64,000 nt of DNA from Adiantum capillus-veneris (GCA_014529385.2 CM043968.1:2922001-2986000), one strand, 5' to 3'. Shown: positions 24,480 to 35,868, counted from the first letter of the stretch. Translations and numbers: made by a program. The notes: a model not told the origin generated them from the sequence alone.

Positions 24480-25661
24480 TTATGCTCTTTTTTTCTTGTA
24501 GGGTTCTTGGCGTCTAGGGTGTTGATTTGCAAAATCATAAAACTTGATATCTGCAGTTGTCCCCCCACTCTCGCTTGTGTTGTCTGAACACTCGTTATCT
24601 GCATTGTTACTTACTTCCAGATGCTCAGACGAGTTATAAAACTCTTCTTGTTCTGGTGAGTCTACATTTTCGTCTCCTACTAGTACAAGGTTTACCATGT
24701 AATAGGGTAGCACATCATAGCCGTCCTTATCGCAAAATTTTGTCGTTGGGCTATCTGTAATGGTACAGACGTCCAACGTTGCTAGTATGTCTTCCCATTC
24801 CATAGGTTCTAATGCATCTTCGGGAAAAGGTTCTGGAATATAATCCTCATCTTTGATAGGTCTTTCTAAGATGCATTCCTCTCTTTTCAAGCTTCCATAA
24901 TGTGAAGCTCCACACATCCACAGCTCTTTTTTCTGCCCTAACCATGTTGGGAGTTCGGACCCTGCCAACGTAGCCGAATCAAACTCTTCCATTAGTGTCT
25001 TGTTCACATCCTTGTAACTATGGTCTTTTAGGTATATTTTGGTTGTAGTCTCTCCACGCCTAAGGTATATGTGGTCATAACCCCAATCCTGTACCATCTT
25101 TAATTGTCTCATGAATGGTCTTCCCAAGATGATCTCGTAATTGTTCTTTTTGTCGAAATCAACTATTGCAAATGTACGCTCATACCCGATTCCGCAAGAG
25201 GCGACAATTACTTTTTCTAAAAGTCCTAGAGGATTTTCCATGAACCCATATGCCAGTTGTAATTTCATTCTGGTTGCTCTCAAAGCCGGTTTTCCCCATT
25301 TTTTCTAGATTTCTTTGGTGGCGATAGTGACTCCCACTCCACTGTCAAGAATAGCCTTGGCTACTACTCCCTGGAATTCTACTGGTAGTATGGTATTTCC
25401 ATCTTCTCCCTTGCAATATTCTCCAACCTTGTTTAAAGGTATAGGCCTAGTGTTCAGTTGAGGCTTGTCGAATTCTCTGATCCCTTCTTGAATCCTCGAG
25501 GTAGGATCTTTTACTCCAAATTTCTCTAAGCATTTGCCTATGGTGGTCCACATGTTTGGTCGTAATCTCAGAAGTTCGGCTAACGTGATTGTGCATGCCA
25601 CAGGTGTGGACAATAACTCAATTAACCCTTGTGAATCCATCATAAGATTGAGCTGTTTCAA
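24480..25661 (-). pseudogene. Giant gypsy aspartic protease (first retropepsin)
   Basis: Cleaves the element polyprotein. The catalytic motif AKAILDSGVGVTIATKE is present with D at 25344-25346, followed by the C-terminal strand EIILGRPFMRQL near 25130. A single TAG at about 25306, between the two halves, interrupts the frame. After the protease comes an acidic region (24900-24500) with many D and E, not found in standard retropepsins. The standard protease position, upstream of RT, distinguishes it from the additional retropepsin-like domain at 20650-20400. Confidence 0.82.
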
Positions 25662-25686
25662 TCATCTTTTGACACATTTCTAACCT

Positions 25687-27519
25687 CTATTTTTCTAGTT
25701 TCGCATATGGATAAGTCATCCATCTTTTCTCTTGACTTTGGTTGTTTTTGAGTCTGGCTTCGTATGCTTTTAAAAGTGCGTCAAGCTGCTCATTTACTTT
25801 TTCTACCAGTACTAATCCTCTCGATCCTGCACTTTTGGGTTCCACTATTTCCTTGGGCCCTATGGTTGCAGCAGTGTGTGAACTTAAACTAGTTAGATCC
25901 TCTAACCACTCCAATCTATCCTTTGTGTGTTTTAACTCCTTAGATAGAGCCGTTTGCTTTCATTCCCTCTTGGCTTTCATATGAGCCTTTCTAGATTTCC
26001 AAGTGATTCTTTGATTCTTCATTTCTGCACTAGGGGCATCGGTCTTTGGCTCTTCAACTATGGGTTCATTTGTCCTTCTTTGAGCTTGTGCCCGTGTGAC
26101 TGCCTGAATAGGTATTACTGTTTCGTTTTCTGACCCTCGACTGGATGGCACTGCTTCCAGCACGTTCAAAGTAGTTTTTGCTCCTTTGCTCAAGTTCTTA
26201 GGGCAATCAGGAATCAAGTGAGTAATTCCACACTCGGTGCAATAGGTGTTGACTCTAATGATTTCATCGTGAGGACAGCCCCTTAGCCAATAATCTCCAC
26301 CACACTTATAGGAGGGTCCCTTAGGCTGTTGAAGTGCTCCTTGATCCCCTCTTTGTTGGTAAGCATGCCTCTGCCCGCCCATGCCTCCGTTGGCTATGAA
26401 CAACAGTGTTCATTCATCCAAGCTGTATCTTCGTTCTCCTGCAGCCTCTGCAGCTGTTTGTGGTCCTGTACTTCCAATCATGCTCCAAGGTTCTTGCATC
26501 TTAGGTTCTTCCGATGGATAAGAGACATAATTTGCTGCATATCCATTGGGATCTTTGTAATATGCATGCATAGGTACCAAAGCCTTCTCTTCTGGTTTGT
26601 TTACCGTTGGTGCGTATCTTATGCCGACCGGTCGTACTCCTAGTAGGGGTGGTTGTTGCCCCAATACTGGTTGTGGTCTTTCAACTCCTATAGGTCCTGG
26701 TAGGTTACCTACTTGATACCTAGGCATCCATGGGATTTGAGGAGATGCTACCTGAGCTTGAGGAGCATATGGTTGCTCTCTCACATATCCCTTGTTACAA
26801 TAACATTCCTCCGTCACATGGTTTGTCCATTTTTGTTCAATTGCACACCACTTCGGCTGCTTAGCCTGAGGCTTGGCATACATATTAATTTTTTTTAGCA
26901 CTTCCTCCACAAGCTACTCCTGGCTTACAGCTACTTCTCCTTTCGGTGATGTCTTAGCGGACTTGCTTCCACTTTGTTGTGAGGATGAATTGTCATCAAG
27001 TTCCTTGAATTCACCCTCCTTGTAGATCGCACAATTGTCTACAAGGTAAAGATCTTCCTTAGTTAACTCATTTAACGTTGTGCTCCTCTTCATATGTAAG
27101 TCCTTCTGGAAATCTGTGTTTCTTAGTTCTTGAATAAATATAAGCATAAGTCTAGGCTGGGTTGGTAGTTCTTCCACATGGCAGAACTTCAAATATCTCT
27201 TTAGTCGTAGGGCTGCCTTTCTCACAGATACCCCTTCTTTTTGTTTGAATTTATGGATTTGTGAGACTGTATTATGAGCTATCCCCCTTTGTGAGAATTC
27301 CTCAATAAACTCGTCAAAAACCTCCTCCATAGACTCAAAATCTCTACGCTCCACATAATCAAACCAAGTGGCGGCATCCTCTTCTAGGGTAAGTCCAAAC
27401 CCTGCAAATTGAGTAGGGAAATCCAAAACTTCTTCAGCTCTAATTACACACACGAAGGCTGCTACATGATCCCTAGGATCTCTGTTTCCCGAGTATTTCT
27501 TGTTTACCCACTTTTGCAC
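25687..27519 (-). pseudogene. Giant gypsy gag (capsid and zinc-knuckle region, broken)
   Basis: Structural particle protein. The capsid part (27519-26914) has the retrotransposon gag pattern: AATWFDYVERRDFESMEEVF, EEFSQRG, then VRKAALRLKRYLKFC. A proline/glutamine-rich region (26910-26410) follows, then two cysteine-rich fingers (26310-26190): YKCGGDYWLRGCPHDE and YCTECGITHLIPDCP. The second resembles a CCHC knuckle one residue short. The last part (25914-25687) is charged. Short gaps with stops separate the pieces. A related gag fragment occurs at 40815-41183 on the plus strand. Confidence 0.85.
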
Positions 27520-27878
27520 CTACAAAGGTCTAATTCTACGATGGTCTACAAATCTCATCATTGGTTCTCCTTGTCCTACTCAATATACCTCCTCTAGCCT
27601 TCGGTAGTGGGAGGGTTCCTCTCCCAGAGGTGCTCTTAAGCCATAATTTCTGATGGTTCTTGCAAGAGGTAGTTCATCTCTCCGAACTCGTTCTATGGGT
27701 TGTCTTCTGGGCTCTGCCGACTCTTGAGTTTTTGGCTTACTCTTGCCTTGATATTGTGAATGGAGTGGTGGTTCTTGTAAATCTCTTATCCCTCGTCAGC
27801 TGGATAACCTCCTCTGTTTTGGTCTTGTTTGAATGTTGCATTTTGTTGAAGCCATGCTTGCAATGATGGTTGGGTTGC

Positions 27879-28740
27879 CTATTCGTTCTGGTAGTTGACT
27901 TTCTGCTGTCGGTTAGAATGTGATGTTGCATCGTACTCTTCTGAAAATGGATTTGTTGACTTGCTAGGGGAATAGGTGGACCTTGGTACTTCTTCGGGGG
28001 CATATGCTGATGTTTCTGGAACTGTTGCCTTATCTACCTTCTCTGGCAGAATTCGTTTGTATTCTCTCCCGTACCTGTCAACAAAAATGATATCTTTCCC
28101 CATAGCAATTTCATAAGAGAACAATTAAAGAACCTTGTCATTGCTTAATTCATTTGGGTAGGGTTCTTTGCATCAAAAATAAGAGACTACTCCCTCGCTC
28201 TCATGATTGTAAATTCCCACATTCTCATGATAGGTAGAGACTCTGGTTGTTTTTTATCATACATAAAAAGGGCTCCAGGTCGCGGCTCTTGAGTTTCTGA
28301 GAACATTTTTCCTTTTGCCACATTATCTCCATACCTGTTGTAATCCTCAGGGTTGCTAACTATCAGATAGTGGTTCCCCTTTTCATCTCGAAATCTATCT
28401 CCATCATCATAGACTTGAATTATCTCCAGTCTCTGAGAAGGCCATTCCTCTATACAAATACACTTGCGTCCCCGATAGTCAGAATAAACTAGGGCTCCCC
28501 GAGAGTTTGTTCCTTCTAAGAAGCTGATAGTGAACTTGGCCTTGTTCAAAGGGTTTTGGGAGGTGCTTCCTCCTAGCATTGATCCTTCACCGGAGAAACC
28601 TCTTGGCTGTTGACTACCTATCATGAAGAAGGACTTGTCTGATGAAGTGTCAGTATCACTTCCTTCCTCAATGATTGGGGCTAATGGATCTAGCTTTGCT
28701 TGAGTTACACTCTCCTCAGTGGATACTAAGCTACCCTAAT
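27879..28740 (-). pseudogene. N-terminal ORF upstream of gag, unknown function
   Basis: Two adjoining open stretches (28624-28187 and 28124-27879) precede gag. The first begins MIGSQQPRGFSGEGSMLGGS and contains ALVYSDYRGRKCICIEEWP and LEIIQVYDDGDRFRDEKGNH, a beta-rich-looking composition. An open frame continues upstream to about 28730 (TEESVTQAKLDPLAPIIEEG). The second has IIFVDRYGREYKRILPEKVD and then a serine/proline-rich region. No family recognised. It could be an N-terminal domain of the gag polyprotein. Confidence 0.5.
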
Positions 28741-30431
28741 CACCTGCCACTTTCTGGTCTCTTGGAATGTGTCTTCCTGATCTTAAATTCATCAAACTTA
28801 GCAATGCTATTTATCACAAATCCAACCACTCACCTGGCAAGGGATCAGTTTCCGCACAACTTCTTGCCTTGCTGCTGAATATACATGTACACAAGTGTTT
28901 AATTTTGGCAATGGAATCAAAGCATTTAATCGCTAGAGGTGGTCTTAGTAATGATTGGTATAACTGGAGGGTTAATCCCAACCATTAATGTACTTTATAC
29001 ACTTATGAGGTTCTTGATTAGGTCCACTAATCTTGAACTGTACACCACCCAAGTGTTTGTCAGTCTAGAGGTAAAGTCTTAATTCCATCTTTGCTCCGTC
29101 AAAAGGTCAAACAAAGTCCAATTTCACTTCTGAAAGAAGTTCTAGAATCGTTAAGTCAATTAGAACCTCAAGGTTTGTCCAAAGTTTAATATTGTCCAAA
29201 AAATGACTCCGCGTAGGATGTCTTTTTGCTCTTTTTCAGCTAAAATTTGCAATGCAACCTTCCCTTGATGTGCTAAGCTCATAGCTATTCTTACTTTTTG
29301 GTTTGGACACCTATAAGCTGGTCAACTGATCATAAATCTGTTTCAGAAGCCTTATGTCCGTTCTGATGAATTCACCAGTCAAATCAACTCCAATTTGGAC
29401 CAACCTTGACTAGGAGGTTTGTCTATGGCTATATGAGAGCCTGGTATGTCTCAAATATAATTTTGGCCTTTTGATCATGCATTAGACATCCTACGCGTAG
29501 GATGTCTTTTGCATCAGAATTTCACCCAACTTGGCCCACAACTTTTCCTTGATGTGCTGAGCTCACTGGTGTGTTTAGATCTGTATTTGAATGTCAAAAG
29601 ACCCCAAACTTAGCTATTCTAGCCTTTTTTCCGTCAAAAATGCTAAAGTTTGCTCAAACTCTAATTTTCTCACCCAATTGAGATGAAACCTTTCACATGC
29701 ACTCAATAAATCATGTAGATCATGCATATGAAGACATCCTATGGTTTTGGTCTCACAATTATGCCTTGGCACAATTTGGGTAGGATGTCTGGCAATTCTT
29801 GTCTTTTGGCCACAATCTATCAAGATATGGTCAATCTTCCACTTTCCAGGTGAAAATAGGGTAAAACCTACCTTCTAAACACTATGGTCAACTCTGATTC
29901 TCTAAATTCCTACCATATCACCCTATAGACATCCTACGCGTAGGATGTCTCCTGCCTTAAAATTTAATTTTTCTCTGCCGGTGGGCTTCCCTATGCTCTG
30001 CAAATCTCTCAGCAATAATCACAGAAAATTTTGGACTTCAAATGAGCTTCTAAACACAATTTACCGTCTTTTATAGTTATTTGATGAGCCTAACAGCAAA
30101 TATAACATACATGAAGTGCTCCAGATCATAAATCATGATGTCCTACTTACCCTACTCCTACTCATCATGTGAGATGGTGATTTTGGTTCCTCTATTGCTT
30201 CCTGGCCTCCCACGGACTCTCAAGCTATCTTCTCACTGCATCTACCACTCCAATTCCTACTCTCCACCCACAACCTAACTAATACTACCTAAGTCGAAGG
30301 ATCTCCTCCTAAGACCTAGAGAATCCACCACTCTTTGATCCTATCTCAATGTAAAATAAGACTTTGTCAAGCCAGAGAATCCCTATCCTCAAGGACTAGT
30401 CTCGGTCACCTACCTAAGGTTCTCATCCCCA
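28741..30431 (-). other. Giant gypsy 5' leader
   Basis: About 1.7 kb between PBS and the first coding stretch, with no gene. It carries the second palindrome array (29205-29950). Leaders of gypsy elements usually hold packaging and dimerisation signals, and the palindromes are candidates for such a role (inference). Confidence 0.6.
29205..29950. repeat. Palindrome-bearing repeats (array 2)
   Basis: Perfect 24-bp palindromes with half-site AGACATCCTACG lie at 29485-29508 and 29927-29950. Degenerate or half copies are at 29205-29223 and 29781-29790. Spacing of the first three is 280-282 bp; the last comes 160 bp later. Flanks resemble array 1 in the same orientation (GTCTTTTTGC followed by CAGAAT and AACTTG). 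A further half-site, CGTAGGATGTCT, lies in the right LTR at 30795-30806, and a mutated one in the left LTR at about 12339-12350. Confidence 0.85.
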
Positions 30432-30443
30432 GCAGCGGCGCCA
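30432..30443 (-). other. Giant gypsy primer binding site
   Basis: Minus strand reads TGGCGCCGCTGC, one mismatch from the TGGCGCCGTTGC site complementary to tRNA-Asp used by many plant gypsy elements. It lies one base inside the 5' LTR. Confidence 0.88.
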
Positions 30444-30444
30444 A

Positions 30445-31378
30445 TGTTGGCAGATACTCCGCGACAGACGTCAGCACAGCGAGAACTCACCTAACAAGAA
30501 TGGTCAGTTAAGGACGAAGCTCGACTCGCAGGCACGTGGAAGCAAGCATAGGGTGTCAACCTACACTCCACCAACTATTGACTACTTCCTACAGAGGTCT
30601 CTACCCAATGTCTAAGTTACAACCTACTATTGTGCACAGGAGGAGATTTCCTACAATGCTTCCATGAGCCAAATACCCATCAGACGTTCTTGAAACACTA
30701 TGAAACTTGAGGGATATCCTATTGACACCAATAGGCAACTCTCCCTAAGGTCCGTGACCCAAAACCCTACCCAAAAACAACTAGTGCAGAATCACGTAGG
30801 ATGTCTGACTGGTTTTTGTAGGTCGTCATTTCTGAAAACTAAGGTGCCTAATGTGTAGCTCTACTCAATACGAATGCGTGGACTTGCTGAAATGCAAAAA
30901 CAGACACCGTTTGCTTACCGAATCACTAGAAATAGCTCGCGGTTCAATCTAGTGAAGCCGAGCCGTACACGCGCAATGTAGGTGTTGGCATGTAGCTCTC
31001 TCCGGGGGCAACACGCTGCACTTCTCCGCACTCGATTCTGACCACCAGTGTGCATGTAGCGTCAAGATAAACTCTCACTCTCTCTCGTACACAGCATACG
31101 CTTCTCACAGACACTTCATCAAACTGAACAAAGGGTCCTTTCATTAAGGTCAAAATTTGGTATATATACCTTCCAAATACAATACCTCATGTTCCAAAGT
31201 AAAATCCTACTCAGTCTAATGGCAAAAATAATATACAAAATTGGAAACTTCTGCAAGCCCCAAGTATTTACAAATGAAATTAAAGTTTTTCTTAATCAGA
31301 GCATGACTACATAGGATTCCTTTCTTTTCGCATTCCGCTAGTCTTCAGTTGAGTGTAGCCGCGAGTCTTCAGTTAACA
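30445..31378 (-). repeat. Giant gypsy 5' LTR
   Basis: 934 bp, colinear with 12007-12918, from TGTTGGCAGATACT to CTTCAGTTAACA. Differences from the partner include several indels, indicating an old insertion. Confidence 0.93.
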
Positions 31379-31699
31379 TGGTCAGAGCTAGTTTCAACAA
31401 ATAAATCTGAAGAGCTCATCATGTGGAGCATGTCCATCATTTCAGATTGACGATTGAAGGCATGATTGCCAAAGTATTACCAGTTGAAGTTTCATCGAGG
31501 GCCAATTGTATGCGAGATTGGTCGCCTCGATCGATGTGCCATTTGAGATTTTTGGAGCCTCACCAGGATTTGCAGGAAAATTGTGTGATATTTGAAGACC
31601 ATAGGAGTCAACAGTTTGTCAATCTAAGATCAGAGCGCCAAGATATTGCAAGATGAAGTCTGGAGCAATTGGCGGCATTGCTCTGCCAGAAAGTTTTCT

Positions 31700-32708
31700 C
31701 GGTTTTGGTCGGCTCGGTTGATGGGCACATCAAAATCAAAAAGGGGCTGAGACTGTGGATCTTGAGGCCGCAACATGAATTGTCACTAGAAAGCAACTAT
31801 TTGTTGATTGGGGCCTTGAGCATCAAATGGTAGGAAGTCCAAGGCAGTGAAAAAATAATTTTGTTGAAATTTATGGGATTTGAAGGAGTTTGAATGGGTT
31901 GCGTGTGGTGGTGCCATGTGGCAGTGAGCTAAATCCCACATAAGGGTGGCACAGTGAGATGCCGGGCTATAAAGCCTGAAGCGTGAGCTTAATGGGGTGT
32001 ATCACAAGTGAGAGGGGCTTGTGGAGCTCCCTTGGAAATGGCCGTCTGTCCAGGTGCCGCTACGCGGTGTTGTCACAGGCGTAGCATGGACGTCCATCGC
32101 CATCATTCGCAATGTGGAGAAGATGTTGACATGGCACGTCTAGTGGTGGTCATTCACACGCGGCCTCCTGAGGCCATTCTTTTTGAGGGGAGTCTTTCCC
32201 TTGAGTTGTTGTCACAGTGCCGTTACGACCCCAATGGGGGGGGCGCTCACACATGGTGAGCGCATGCACGAGACGTGGAGCTCAAGTCAAGCCTAAATTA
32301 GAAGGGTGGGTACACATGCAAAGTGGGAGACAAAAAAAGGAAGTTGACTGACCCAAAATAGAAGTGCTTCACACGCCCTATATGGGGCAGGTTTTTTGCA
32401 TTCAAGGGGGTCCTTGGTTGGGAGAGTTGGGGGAGGAATCCTTGAGGAAGTTTGTGAAGGAGAAGCTCAGGGCCAAGGAGGAAATTGATAGCAGATAGTT
32501 TGCTCAAGCCCTCAGCAAGGATAACTTCGTGAAAAGGAGGTTGACGCATATGTTTTTTTGCGCTTGTTGTGGTCGTGCCAACGAAGACGATGCTAGCAGG
32601 TTTCATGGTCTTGTTGTAGATGGTGAAGCAAACCATATTGGAATTCTATGCCGTTTCTTCCCCATTTTCCCCCTTCTCGTCTTTGCTCTACTCAAAGTGC
32701 TTAGTGCC
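31700..32708 (+). repeat. Direct repeat, left copy
   Basis: Shares long stretches with 34560-35868, such as GAAATTTATGGGATTTGAAGG, GAGCTAAATCCCACAT, AAGTCAAGCCTAAATTAGAAGGG and CTACTCAAAGTGCTTAGTGCC, the last marking the common right end. Boundaries are approximate. Confidence 0.7.
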
Positions 32709-33078
32709 GGCGGTGTGTGAGATGTGTGTGCTTTCACGGTCCTCTATGTGTGTTAGAGAGAAAGAGAGAGTGGTGTGTGTTGTGTGAAGGTTGAAAATGG
32801 GAAAAATCTATGTGGTATGCTATCAGTTGATTGTGCAAAGCATGCATGTGTTGGTGTGCGTGTAGACAATGATCTGTATGCGGAAGTGTTAAGTTTTGAA
32901 GGTGAACTCTAGTGGATTGGGATGTAGTGAGTATCTTGGGCTATAGAGAGGCAATTGTTTGTGGGCCAGGTGTGTTTCCCTTTGCTCCTTTCCATATTTT
33001 GGTGTCCCCAATGAGGAGCATCTGATTGCTCCAATTTGAAGGCAAAGTTGTGGTTTTGAAGCTGATGAAGTGTGAATT

Positions 33079-33510
33079 TTGAAGAGCAGATGCAGTGAAA
33101 GATGTCTTAGGTGGGTTTTCCTATTTTCACTGGGATCGAAGATGTGGCAACCTTACTGCATGATTGGCTTATTCATGCTGGAGAGAAGATTGTCAAGAGA
33201 GGAAGTCCCGGTTCAAGTTTTTTTGTTGCTGGTTCAAGGTAAAGCTAAAAGATGGTACGATGGGTTGCGAGATGAAGAAAAGGTGGACTAGATGATTTTG
33301 GAAGCAGCTTTTTGATGTCAATATGTGCCGGATGTGCTGGTGCATGAGGTGAAGCAAAAGCTAGACGGTCTAAAGCAAAGATTAATGGAGACTTTCAAGA
33401 TTTTGCATGGGAATTCAAAGCCCTTTGGAGACAGCCTATGGAGGTAATTGCTGCAAAAAGTGTTGATTATTAAATATTGAGCAAATTTATGGATTGCCTG
33501 CATGAGGAGG
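33079..33510 (+). pseudogene. Gag-like fragment
   Basis: The plus-strand frame contains EEVPVQVFLLLVQGKAKRWY followed by DGLRDEEKVD, a stop, and then MILEAAF, YVPDVLVHEVKQKLDGLKQR and METFKILHGNSKPFGDSLWR. KAKRWYDGL..E...DW..L..AF is the typical Ty3/gypsy gag core. Interrupted by stops. Confidence 0.6.
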
Positions 33511-33619
33511 TTAAAGATAAGGTCGAAGCGACCGGTGATGTATGCTGAAGCGACTAATTAGGCAAGAGGCCAAACCAAGAAGATCTTGAAGAAGCAACAT
33601 GCTAGACAAAGTATGTTGA

Positions 33620-34738
33620 ATGCTATGGTGCCAAGGTAGGTTGATGTGGTGGAAGTAAAGCCAAAGGCAGTGCAAAGGGAAGTGCTAGTGCAATAGGAAC
33701 TAAGGGCTTTATGGCTGCAAAGAGGTGGAGTGGTTTTGATGCCAAAGATGCCAATTAGGGAAGCTCTAGTTGTGGAAGAAGAGCAAGTGGTTCTAGATCG
33801 GGTAGAAGAAGCACATGTAGATTCATGTATGGTTGATCAAACTCCATTAAAGAGTGCTAGAGATCAAAAAGTGCAGTTTGCAAATGATGTTGAGGCGGTA
33901 AAGGTAGAGAAAATTTCCAATCTTGAGATGGAGGAAGAGGTGGAATAGAGGACAATAGTTCTATGGATGCTAATACGACATTGGAAACTGATTCATCCCA
34001 CTCAAGGTACAAGGAATTTGATCTTTTGCATGTGGATAAAGATGTGTTAGAGGAGAAAAAGAAAGTGCAAACCGATGTTCTTGATGAAGTCCAAATGGAG
34101 GAATTCAAGCCTACAAGGGTAGACATGCAGGTGAAGATGCTATGTGGTGCCATGCTAATGGCTATGCTTGTCAAAAATGCAATGGAGTGTGTTACAATGG
34201 TGCATCATGTACCAAGACTTTCTACAAAAGAGCCTAAGCAAAATTGGCTTTGGAAGGAGACAAGGACAATGCGATAGAGGATGATTCTCTATCTCCTTTA
34301 ACTAAGGATGAAGTGGAAAAGCAGGCAGATGAAGCTGACAAAGCGGAGGTGCTGATGGATCTTGAAGGGCCTATTGATGATGAAGGGCTTGGTGATGTTT
34401 TCATGAAATTCAAAGAATGGATGGAAGAGAGCATGGAGCCAATGATGGAACCAGTGCATCTAGACAGGTTCCATGATAGATGGAGGAGATTCTCACGTGT
34501 TTCCAAGCTTTCTAAAGAGGTATGTGACTCATGGTTGAAAAGCATGCTTGTAAGTGGTGGGCAAGGCTCGAGTGGTGGGCACATCAAAATTGAAAGGGGC
34601 CAAGGTAGTGGAGCTCCAGGCCGAAAACATGAATTTCCAATGGGAAGCAACTACTCAGTGATTGGGGCGTTGAGCATCAACTTGCAGGAAGTCCAAGGCA
34701 ATGAAAAAAAAGTTTTTATTGAAATTTATGGGATTTGA
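33620..34738 (+). pseudogene. Acidic gag-like C-terminal region of the non-autonomous element
   Basis: Open stretches 33730-33948, 33963-34277 and 34244-34738 lie in shifting frames. They are rich in E, D, V and K, with methionine-rich runs (FKEWMEESMEPMMEPVHLDR). No zinc knuckle or enzyme motif was seen. The end (HIKIERG ... SNYSVIGALSINLQEVQG) is mirrored in the left repeat near 31735-31840, which shows that this reading frame was shared by both copies. Confidence 0.4.
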
Positions 34739-35868
34739 AGGAGTTTGGATGGGTCACTATGGGAGTGCCACGTGGAAGTGAGCTAAATCCCACATACGGG
34801 GTGGCTCAATGAGATGTCGGGATATAAAGCCTGAAGTGTGAGGTTAATGGGGCGTATCAAAAGGGAGAGGGGCTCATGAAGCTCCCTTGGCCATGGCTGT
34901 ATGTCTAGGTGCTGCTGCGCAGTGTTGTCATAGGCGTAGCTTGACATCTGATTGGGGCGTTGAGCATCAACTTGCAGGAAGTCCAAGGCAATGAAAAAAA
35001 AAAAAATATTGAAATTTATGGGATTTGAAGGAGTTTGGATGGGTCACTATGGGAGTGCCACGTGGAAGTGAGCTAAATCCCACATGCAGGGTGGCGCAAT
35101 GAGATGTCGGGATATAAATCCTGAAGTGTGAGGTTAATGGGGCGTATCAAAAGGGAGAGGGGCTCATGAAGCTCCCTTGGCCATGGCTGTATGTCTAGGT
35201 GCTGCTGTGCGGTGTTGTCATAGGCGTAGCTTGACATCTGTCTCCATTGTCGACAACATGGAGAAGATGTTGATGTTGCATGCCTAACAATGGTCGTTCA
35301 CACGCTCCTCTTGGGGCCAGATCTTTTATGAGGGGAGGCTTTCCTTTGAGTTATTGTCACGGTGCCGTGTTTAGACCCCAATGGGGGGGGTGCTCACACA
35401 TGGTGAGTGCATGCATGAGACTTGGATCTCAAGTCAAGCCTAAATTAGAAGGGCAGGTACACATGCAAAGTGGGAGCCAAAAAGAGGAAGGTGGCCGGCC
35501 CAAAATAGAAGTGCTTCACATGCCCTATATGGGGCAGTTTTTTTACATTCAAGGGGGTCCGCGGTTGGAAGAGTTGGGAGAGGAGTCCTTGAGGAAGCTC
35601 GAGAAGGAGAAGCTCAGAGCCAACGAGGACACTGATAGTAGACATTTTTCTCAAGCCCTCAGCGAGGAGAACTCCGTGAAGAAGGAGGTTGCCGAAGTTG
35701 TTTTTTTTGTGCTCGTCGTGTCGTGCCACAAATCCGATGCTAGCAAGTTTCATGGTATTGTTGTAGATGGTGATTTTGTCAAATTTTAAGCAAACCTTAT
35801 CAGAATTTTGTGCTTTGTCTTCCCCCTTTCCCCCCTTCTCATCTTTGCTCTACTCAAAGTGCTTAGTG
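34560..35868 (+). repeat. Direct repeat, right copy
   Basis: Counterpart of 31700-32708, enlarged by an internal 290-bp tandem duplication. An uninterrupted plus-strand frame at 35280-35789 (containing MPYMGQFFYIQGG and EESLRKLEKEKLRANEDTDS) is recognisable in the left copy too, though broken there. Confidence 0.7.
34661..35240 (+). repeat. Tandem duplication, 290-bp unit
   Basis: Units 34661-34950 and 34951-35240 both start ATTGGGGCGTTGAGCATCAA and end GCTTGACATCTG. They differ mainly in an A-run and a few substitutions, so the duplication is recent relative to the flanking repeat pair. Confidence 0.92.

Larger units (their letters stand above)
12007..31378 (-). mobile_element. Giant Ty3/gypsy retrotransposon (~19.4 kb) with accessory domains
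   Basis: Bounded by LTRs 12007-12918 and 30445-31378 that start TGTTGGC and end TTAACA. The flanks TGGTT (12002-12006) and TGGTC (31379-31383) are a target duplication with one mismatch. A tRNA-Asp-type PBS lies inside the right LTR and a PPT inside the left. Element-sense order: leader with palindromes, N-terminal ORF, gag, protease, RT, RNase H, integrase, second retropepsin-like domain, non-coding block with more palindromes, coiled-coil ORF, PPT, LTR. Typical plant gypsy elements are 5-13 kb, so this one is unusually long. Many frameshifts and stops show that it no longer encodes its proteins. Confidence 0.92.
31379..35868 (+). mobile_element. Probable non-autonomous LTR-type element with gag-like core
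   Basis: Two direct repeats of about 1 kb (roughly 31700-32708 and 34560-35868) flank about 1.9 kb holding gag-like sequence but no protease, RT or integrase. This arrangement suggests a large non-autonomous LTR element. Exact LTR ends, PBS and target duplication could not be fixed. The similarity between repeats begins inside the reading frame before the repeat proper, so the left copy may be the tail of an adjacent second element cut by the giant gypsy insertion at 31378. Confidence 0.55.

Noticed and set aside
32008-32259. 83-codon plus-strand frame as a gene
   Set aside because: Lies in the direct repeat and is not open in the other copy.
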